Made by a program: the position numbers and the translations under genes
Notes under the pieces: generated by a model
Told to the model about the DNA's origin: nothing
Databases searched by the model: none
The model's input: only the letters and a program-made list of their open reading frames with translations
In this document: piece after piece, positions 22,601 through 31,600 of the stretch
Position numbering within the stretch: position 1 is the first letter of the stretch
How the letters are laid out: every line of letters starts with the position of its first letter
Assembly: GCA_911728455.2 (NCBI GenBank)
Contig: OU452239.1
Span: 8,064,884 to 8,128,883 of the forward strand
DNA from: Marthasterias glacialis
Taxonomy: Eukaryota; Echinodermata; Asteroidea; Forcipulatida; Asteriidae
Length of the DNA: 64,000 bases
Reading direction: 5' to 3'

Positions 22601-25600
22601 CACAGAGACCCTCCTTCAGCATCTTGGCGGAGACCTGACTAGTCTACCGTCAGGCAATGTGCACTCCAGCTTAGGTTGCCCCAGTGGTTTCTACACCAAC
22701 CCTGAGCTGGAGCAGACTGTTGTGGTCAGTTTCTCTGGGGCTAAAGCTCTGAAGACGGTTGGAAACTCTTTGAGTAAGCTGCTCGGTCTCTACCCCATTG
22801 TAAGTACAGCTCTGGGCTTTTACTCCTCACCAATCCACGAAATATAACCTCAGCATAAATCACTTTTGCTCATCAGAACAAGGTCACCAGCCAAAAAACA
22901 ACATATTGTGAACTGCTTGTGACTGGTTTCATGCTTATTTTTTCCATAAGCAGAAAGCTGTTAAGCAATATTTTTCTTCTTTAAGCAGCAGTATGAAACC
23001 AAGCCCAAGATCCAATTTCATAAAACCTTTTAGCACCAAAACTTGCTCAGCACAAATAATATCTGCTGAGCAGATATTGTTTACAAGCCACAAAGTCACA
23101 GGGATTAATTTGTTGCAATTGGTGCCCCACTCTTTTTTGGCTTTAGGGAAAGAAATGTGCTAAGCAGTATTTTCTGTTGAAGCATTTAATTTAGGATGCC
23201 ATCTTGAGATGCACAATTTTTAAGGGGACTGTCTAAACACGCGTTTGTGTTTGTCTTTTCTAAAAAATTTTTAATTGAAGTCACCAGACACACAAGGCCA
23301 GTAAGCCACTCAAGGTGTGGGCTACAAATCAACTGTCTTTCCAGGGGCCATTGCCACCTACTCCTGGGGCTGAAACAGGATTACCCCCTTTACAGTCCGT
23401 AAGGATGTAGGCTTGGGTATCATCCATCAGAAGCCTGGCTGGTAGAACAGAAGGCTCTACCTCCCCAACTTAAACTGTGCGTGGGTGTGGTTGACGTGGC
23501 AACCCGCTTGGAACGTTCTGTGTGGGACATGTTTAACCGTGGATGACGTGTTGACTCGCTCAGAAAGTTCATCGTTTAGAGTGCAGAGTTCGACCTTAGC
23601 AGTCACTCACTGGCCAATTGCGTTTGAAGACAGTAGCAGGCGGTTCAAAATGGTCACATTTGTAGTCTGCCGGGCCAGTCAAAATTTTGTTACTTGACAA
23701 TTTGTATGCCAGCTTTTACCTTTGCAACTTCCTCTGTTGTAAATTTCATGAGCCATATGTTCTCTATTGTGCTTCGGTTTTGTTATTTTACATATGCCTT
23801 TTGGTTCATTCTTCTATATGATGGATTTTTGGGTATGAATGTGATTTTATGATTATGCCGTTTTCTATACTGCTTTGTGTACCCTCAGACGTCTTCAAAC
23901 CAGTCAGGTACCCCTTCCTCCTCCATCGCCCAGGGCCTTGAGCTCCTTGGCCTGAAGTGGCTAGCCTCCTTGACTTCCTCCCAGGCTAAAGAATTAACTC
24001 CCTATGAGGTCGGTGGTCGCTACTGGCAGCCTAGCGTCCAGGCCCTGACGTCAAACCCTGCCCTGGTGTGCATTGTGAGAGGGCTGAATGCGCCACAGCT
24101 GGTGGAGTCAATTCTAGGTGGGTCCTCGTACTCTTTAATTGATGTTTATCAGCAATAGTGAATAGGATTTGGGTTTTTACCCTTAGGGATCCTTGTCAAA
24201 GTCGGTCCAGGACAATCAGTGAGTAAAAACACTCAAGGACTCGATTTCACAAAGCACTAAGATTCATCTTAAAGATGAGTTGTCAATATTGCCACAGTGA
24301 TTTGTATTGTGACATCACACTTTGCTAAGCAATTAAGATTGATACACAGTTTAGATCAATCATAAAGCCCGGTTCATACTTAACGCGACTACTACTGACT
24401 ACTCTTGTCATTTTATCTGTGATTTCTCAAGTCTGGTGCCGCCGCCGCCGGTTATACGGTACAATTTTATCATTGGAAAGGTCTGTTATACCAATTTACT
24501 TCGTCTCTCTTTCACCATGGCAGGTACTTCACCGATAACAGGTGCCTTGCCTGGAAAGGGCATTGCTAACCTAGAGAGGATCATGTCCACATCAGCCGAG
24601 GCTGCTTTCCGCCAAGCCACAATGTTCTTTAGGGACCAGGAGCTGTTTGCCGACCCATCCATGCGTGTCAACCTCCCTTACCTTCCCCCGTTGAGAAGCC
24701 CCAGCCTGGAGGAGCTGTCGACGGCCAGATTCGCATGGGCGGAGTCAGACTCCCCTAAGGGGAGGAAGGGAAAAGGGAAGGGTGGAGCTAAGCAGGGGAA
24801 AGGGATGCTGGTGGTGGAGGAGTCGATCTACAAGGCAATGCTTGTCGGTAAGATTAAAATTCCTGTGTGTTTTGACGCTAATAATGAGAGAACACTAGGT
24901 GGCAGCAGACGTACCAGGTAAATTTCCATTATTTACATAGACCAATGGATTCACCTGGTAAGTCTGCTGCCACCTAGCATCTCCAAAAGTCTCCCATTGT
25001 ATGAGCATTTTACTACAACCTATCCCAGACCTGTGGTGTCTCATCACTTTTCCTTAAATTTTGAAAATCACTTTTACCTCAATTTAGGGAAATAACCAAA
25101 TCTGCATTATGTCCATCGGTAGTTTTGTTGTTGATGTAAGGTTCAGGGGGAGATAAAATATCGATGTAGTTTCTGACACGCATGTAAAGGCTATTTCTTG
25201 CGATACAACATTTATTGACTGACACAATGATAGTTAGATGATCAGTTTATAAAGCCCCCAAAACAAAGCTTACTGAGTCTGTTTATGTTTTTTTTACACC
25301 ACCGCAGCTCTGGCCACCGCGCGCAGGCGTGACACAACATGCATGTCAGCGCACATATGTACCAATCAGCATGGAGGATTCATAGATTCACAGTACATGT
25401 CCGTTGATGCGTGCGAGCGGCGGCCATGGTTGCTTTAGTGTAAATGCCCATGAACAAGCTGCTCGGATTAGTCTATAGACTAATCAGAGTGGCTCGTTCA
25501 TGGTGGTTTACATAGCTATGGTCTATGTTTTTATTCAGTAGAGCCTGAACTAATTTGGAAGAAACAGGAATGTGCTCTTTTTTTGCAATGAAAACCCAGA

Positions 25601-28600
25601 ATTATTACAACATTTTTTCGTTCCCTCAAAAAATAACTTCATTTCCACAAACTTTGTACTCTGTGGCATTGTTTTTCAGCAAAACAAACAGACACCTTGA
25701 ACAGTTTAACTTATAATTAATAATAAAGTATAATTAATAAAAAAGTCAGTCTTTTAGTTGCCAAACTTTATGTTTATAAATACAAAGTAAAAATTGGTCA
25801 TTGATGGAGGATCTCTTTGTGTTTATTGGGGGCGACATTGTCTGGGGGCGAGATTGTGTCTACCCAGGGCGAATTTGTTTGGGACGAGATGACTGGTTTC
25901 CCGTTTGAATAAATACGCACGAGACTTGCACAGTTTTTAAATTGGTAAGATTTTCCTCTCTCTTGGTAACCAACAGGTCCAAGGTTATTGACCACCGTAA
26001 TGGTCATCAAACCATTAGCCTTCCGTAAGCACCTCTCAAAGATACTGAAGAGAATCGCTCAAGAGAACTTCACAGTGGTGGCTGCAAAGTTGACTGTCAT
26101 CACTTCAGACCAAGCAAAGGAATTAGTACCAAAGGATGACCAAAAGGTTTGGCCTCAGTTTTCTTTGATTTTGTCATTTTTTAGAGCGTAATGGGGACAG
26201 CGTTCTCTTCTCACATATCTCCCAACATAAATGCTTTTTGCACACATTATATGATTTTTCACCCCTTGTATGGTTTTACAATTTAAAAAGCGCCCAAGGC
26301 TATGCTAGTTTGGCATAAATTTGGAACTCGAAGGACAATGGAGACACTTGTAACCAGTCTGTTAAACTAAGTGCACATAATCTGTGCAAGCATAGCTTCC
26401 ATGATACCATCCCTGTACGTTTTTCTTTTTCAGAATGAGCTGCTGTCCACAATGCATGTTGAGCACCTGACGTCTGGGCCCGTGCTGCTCCTGTGCCTCC
26501 AGAGGGAGAATGCTGTCAGGAAGCTGCTGGATGTACTTGGGCCTTCCAACCCCCAGGATGCCCGAAAGCAGAGCCAGTTCCTGTGGAGAGGAATGTATGG
26601 CGCTGACCCCATCAACAATGGCATTCATGGTAAGGGTTCTTATGACATCCCACGTTCACAAAAGAGCCGCACTGCCCGGGCGACCTGCAGTCACAAAATG
26701 TGTACAACTCAATTGGAGTGAAAGAAGAAACACCAAACGGCTGTTGCAAACTGCTTATCAACCAAAATGACCTGTTGTATAAATGCGAAAGGTGCTAATG
26801 GCGTCGCATTTCAACCCTAGCAGAGTCTTTCTCAAAGGGACTAGATGGAAGAAAACAAATCTCTTTGTTTCATATTGTCTCTCATTTTGATGAAGTGTAT
26901 TATTTTTACCTATATTTTATATGATCCAATAAGGGGGTGGGGGAGGTGGTGGTTGCGCAAATCTTAGTCAACTTGTATTTTTACATTACTGTGTTTAATT
27001 TTAAGGGTGTTTTAAAGTGGTTGTTATTTCTACAGTAGAATCAGTAGAGGAAATGCTTTGAAAAAATACTGAAAAACCTACCAGGTAGTCGTGTTGATGG
27101 TGCTTTTTGATTTTATTTTTAGTAGGGGAACTATGAAGGTTATATTAATGTACATTGATACTGACTTATTTAGTCGATTAGTACTACTATGAGGGAGGGA
27201 GGGGGGAGGGTGGTGGTTAAATAGTAGCTTTCTCTGTTGAAAATGGATGGTTCCTTAAAAGTGTAAATATTTTCTATGATTTAATCAGGATCTGAGAACT
27301 ACGCTGCAGCAGTCAGTGAGCAGAAACTTCTATTCCCAGATGGACTCTGTTGCAGAGAGACCTCAGACCTTCAAGCTGATAAGGTAATCTAGTCATACAC
27401 AGAGATAATTAAGTTATAAATGCAAGGTTATCTACTTATAAATACAAGATAAACTAGTAATGTACGTTAGATATTGCAGTTACAAATACAAGGTAAAATA
27501 GTGGTATACATAGTACAAATGATATTGCAGTTACAAACACATGCAGTTAAGTTAAACTAGTAATATACATAAGATAACGCGGTTATAAACACAAGTAAAT
27601 AAGGTAATCTAGTTGAACACATAAGATAGTGCAGTTAGAAATACAGGTAAACTAGTAAAAAAACAAAGGAAAAAAAAACCTGCTATTGATAATCACAAGC
27701 AGCTAAGTGGTCATATTTGGGTCGATGTGGCTGGCTGCTAAAAGGCACCTTTACATGTCTGTGGCTAGACCAGGTTGCTGCCGCGTCCTTCTCAATTCAG
27801 CTTCTCAGGATGATCAGGCTCCCAAATTATTGTTGTTGTTATTATTAATTTTTGTGTTCATCTATTTTGCATGAGTGGAAATAAGCCAACCAACAAACCA
27901 AATGAGAAATACAGAGTTTGATAAAGTTTGAAATTTTTTTAAATTAACTGTTTTCTTAATTCAGATCATGTGCCCTGCAGTGGACTCGGTCATGGGATCC
28001 GGCCAAGCTAGAGGGCGCTGTTACATCACCAAGCCTTACCCTGTCAGGATGGACTCCAATGACAGCCTTCTGTCCCCTGTCACCAGCACTCACTCACTGA
28101 CGTCCGTCAGTTCAGGTAGTAGCGTTTGTGGTAGCATCATGGAATCTCTCTGAGTTGTGGTGGTTCTGAAAAGAACCGGTGGTGTAACAATTCAATGATT
28201 TGATCAGTATGCATTGATCACCTTCAGGAACTTGTAACATCTCATGCAGAGTAATTATTAATAGATGATTCCTTCAATAACCATTGTTTTTGGGGGAAGA
28301 GCAAATGAAGTTCCATCCTTTGTGTTACAGAGATGCAACTTTTCCAATTTAAATTGGAAATCAAATTTTTTAATACTTTGCCCCCGAATTCTGATTTGTT
28401 TTCTTTCTGACCCCCCAAAAACAATTTTTTCCCCGATTTATACCATAAAATATGTGATTAAATCCGAAAAATTGGGAAAACGCTGTGACTAAAAAAGAGT
28501 GATAATCCAGTCTTATCTGTCACACCATCAGCTTCTTCTGCCAGTCGTCAGTACGCACTTTCTCTGATAAAAGCACTGTTTTTGAGATGGGGTCAAAGCA

Positions 28601-31600
28601 TTTTACGGTTGGAGATAAATTTACTCATTGACCTATGAACTGGCAGAAACTTTAAGACGATGCGTGTCTTGAGTTGGACAGTCTTTCAGACGGAAATATT
28701 TCTCTGTGATGATTGTTGGTCAAGTAGAATTTGAAACTTTGCATGGTGGAGATACAATCTTAGATTTGTGTTGATGCCATGTACAACTATGTGAAAAATT
28801 TCTCTATGGTGGTTCTGAACAACTCAACTCGATCAGGATTCTCTGTCAGGAGAAAAGTTACTGATGACAAAGTTATATTCATTAAGCTTTCAGATTGGAA
28901 ATATACATTTTTTTAGTTCTCTGTCTTCAACAAATAAAATTCCATCATTCTCCTGAAGACGAGCAGAGTATGCTGTTCGAAAAGTGAAGACAACGGCGGC
29001 TCTTTTCAGAGCCATCACTCCTCCCAAAAGAGATATTTTTTTATAAATGGTTGTACCCGTAAGTTTACTAGTTACAGTTACTTCTTAGAATTCCATCATT
29101 TAAACTACTTTGACCTTATCCCTTAGGTTCAAGCACTAGCTCAACTGACCTCCTAATGCCATCCTACAGCGCCCTCTGCCAGACGACCTGTCTCCTCCTG
29201 ACTCCGCCCCTCCTTTTAACCAAGGTCAAGGGTTACTACCGGGGTCACATTGAGGTCATGGATGCCTTGCTCGTACACGGCTTTACTATTGTTGGGATGC
29301 GCATGGTGTTGTTCAACGAGAACCAGGCAAGGGGATTTTGCAGTGTGTATGGGAAGGCTTTCCAAAGTCTAGTGAGTATTGCATTTTAGTGCATTTTACG
29401 AATGATAGACCTACCTTCATGTAGAAAGTAAACATAAACAGTGCATCTTTCGTTTTTTTTCCCTCCGCATTCTGCTAATATATTGCTTGTAGTTTCTTTA
29501 TAAAATATTTGTTGATTCTATGTTTTTTTCGTAAAGCGCTTTAATGATGGAATAAAAGTGTGGTGAAGAGGTTTTCAACTAGATGTTTAAGCACAGTGAG
29601 GCCTGGTTCTCGATAATTTTATCGAGACAAAGTCGAGGTAAAATTATCGAGAACCAGGCCTCACCGTTGGTTCTCGATAATTTTACCGAGACAAAGTCGA
29701 GGTAAAATTATCGAGAACCAGGCCTCACTGTGTTTAAAGAACTTGTTGAAAACCAATTCAACACTCTTTTATTTCCATTCATAAATAACTTTGTGTTAAA
29801 AACATCCAAAAACCTTTAAAAGTTTTGAGAACAAATCTGACAGTTCACCTTGCTCAGGTCTGCGTTAAATTCTATCCATGTTGAGCGCCTCGTGCAAGTT
29901 TCAAAATTGCAAGCACGAGATTCAAACTTGCGCAAGCAAAATTTGCGCACTAACATCGTCTTCCATTGGGGCTACCAATTTAAACTGGGTTGTACAATAT
30001 GCACGGTCTGCACAATTGTGTGATAGTGCCCTCTTTTGGCTCAATTTCCTCAGTCCAATTTCCTCAGTCCGCTTCGTGCCATGTCTCTATTGCACATTTA
30101 AACATGGCAACATGATCTCCTCTTGACCAATCAAAATGGATAAACTGTCCCAGGTATTTATGAATACCTTTTATAAGACTCTATATAAATGCTTTTATTA
30201 TTTGTATTCTTACTTTTTCTAAATTTACTTTCTAGGTGAAGATTCTGTGTCATGGCCCAAGCATCGCTGTTGCAGTGCAGAGGGACAACGCTGTCAGCTG
30301 CTTTGATGCCCTACTTGGAAGGTCAGATATCATAGGTCAAAGTTGAAAAGTCTTAAACTGAATGCCATTGTAAGGTTCAACATGTTGAATGGCAGCTCGG
30401 TATTGTCGTTTTCTTAGTTCTATAATTTTTTCCTCTTACCTAATCTCTGCAAATTAAAATATTTGTTTCATCTTTTTTGCTGAAGGAAAAACTATAAAGC
30501 TACTCACGTGTACAAAAATACTACCTCGGTGAAGAAATTAGCCACTTAAGTGCCCTAAACTTTGCAGGAAAAGTTGAAAATGGCAGTTGTAAAATCAGGT
30601 CGTCAGTGTTTGCTGCCGCACGCTGGAAAAAGGAGGGATGCTTTCGAAAATGAAGATCTCCTTAAGCCATGGACATTTTTATACTTTCAAAATGTGGAGA
30701 ATCTAATTTTAGTGAAAATAAATGTAAATAAATGATCGAAAAAAAGAATGAAGTGAACATTTTGTTGCATCATGGAAAGGCAGTCACAAACCTGAATTGA
30801 ATTATTCATTTGTATAAATAAAAGATTTGGAATTGCTTTTTTGTTCTTTTTATTGGTACAGTTGCTTTGACAAGGAGTCCGTCATCAGTAAATATGGAGA
30901 GCACATACTGAGACCCAAAGATCCAAAAGAGGTAAAGATAAAAGTTCCTATCCCCTCCAAAACCTCCTGCTCTCCCTCACTGGGGCCTCAAATTAATCTG
31001 ATTCACACTTGCAGACGTGAGATTTTTTTTAGGATTTTTCAAGATTTCAAGATTTTCTCAAAATCTCCAAGCAGTCACCAAAGGGAGAAAGAGATAGTCC
31101 ACATTTTGTCCTAACCTGTAGTTTTGTGTTTTTGGTGATGCACAGAGTCTGTAAACCTCCTGAATTGTAACATCTAGAAGGTTCTGGGTCTAGAATAGTT
31201 CTGGGTCTGGAATAGTTCAGGGTCTAGAATAGTTCTGGGTTTAGTTCTGGGTTTAGAATAGTTCTGGGCTTAGAATGGTTCTGGGTTTAGCATGGTTCTA
31301 GGTTTAGAATAGTTCTGGGTTTAGAATGGTTCTGGGTTTAGAATAGTTCTGGGTCTAGAATAAGGAATTTTCCAGTAATTTTCACAATCTGCACATGACA
31401 TTAGAACCCCCATGCTCTTTCTCTGGTGTTTCATGTAAAGTCCCAGTGAACTTTTCTTGTAGAAATGCCCTCTACCAAAGAAACGTGTCTAGCATTGTCA
31501 AGAAATTGCTTAAGGTCTGCAAACTCATCTCATACCAAAGTTTCCTGCACTTTTTGGGTGATCGTTGTTCGTCACACCCCGTGTCATCTCTTTGGAACAG

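Larger units (their letters stand above)
22705..24650 (+). other. NDK-like module 3 of DNAAF8
   Basis: Exons 12-14 (residues ~1295-1446). EQTVVVSFSGAKALKTVGN gives the first strand and helix, LELLGLKWLASLTSSQAKEL the second strand and helix (NDK G--VV-LK---L-EEQA), and NPALVCIVRGLNAPQLVES the GP-V-IV-G-NA block. The tail TAEAAFRQ-like helix (SAEAAFRQATMFFRDQELF) matches the NDK C-terminal E--REI--FF helix. The active-site His box and the KPD lysine are missing. Exon 14 ends with a Lys/Gly-rich stretch (GRKGKGKGGAKQGKG), probably a disordered linker. Confidence 0.6.

Noticed and set aside
28997..29012. A histone gene upstream of the stem-loop
   Set aside because: No histone-fold coding sequence is present on either strand nearby; the region is a DNAAF8 intron.
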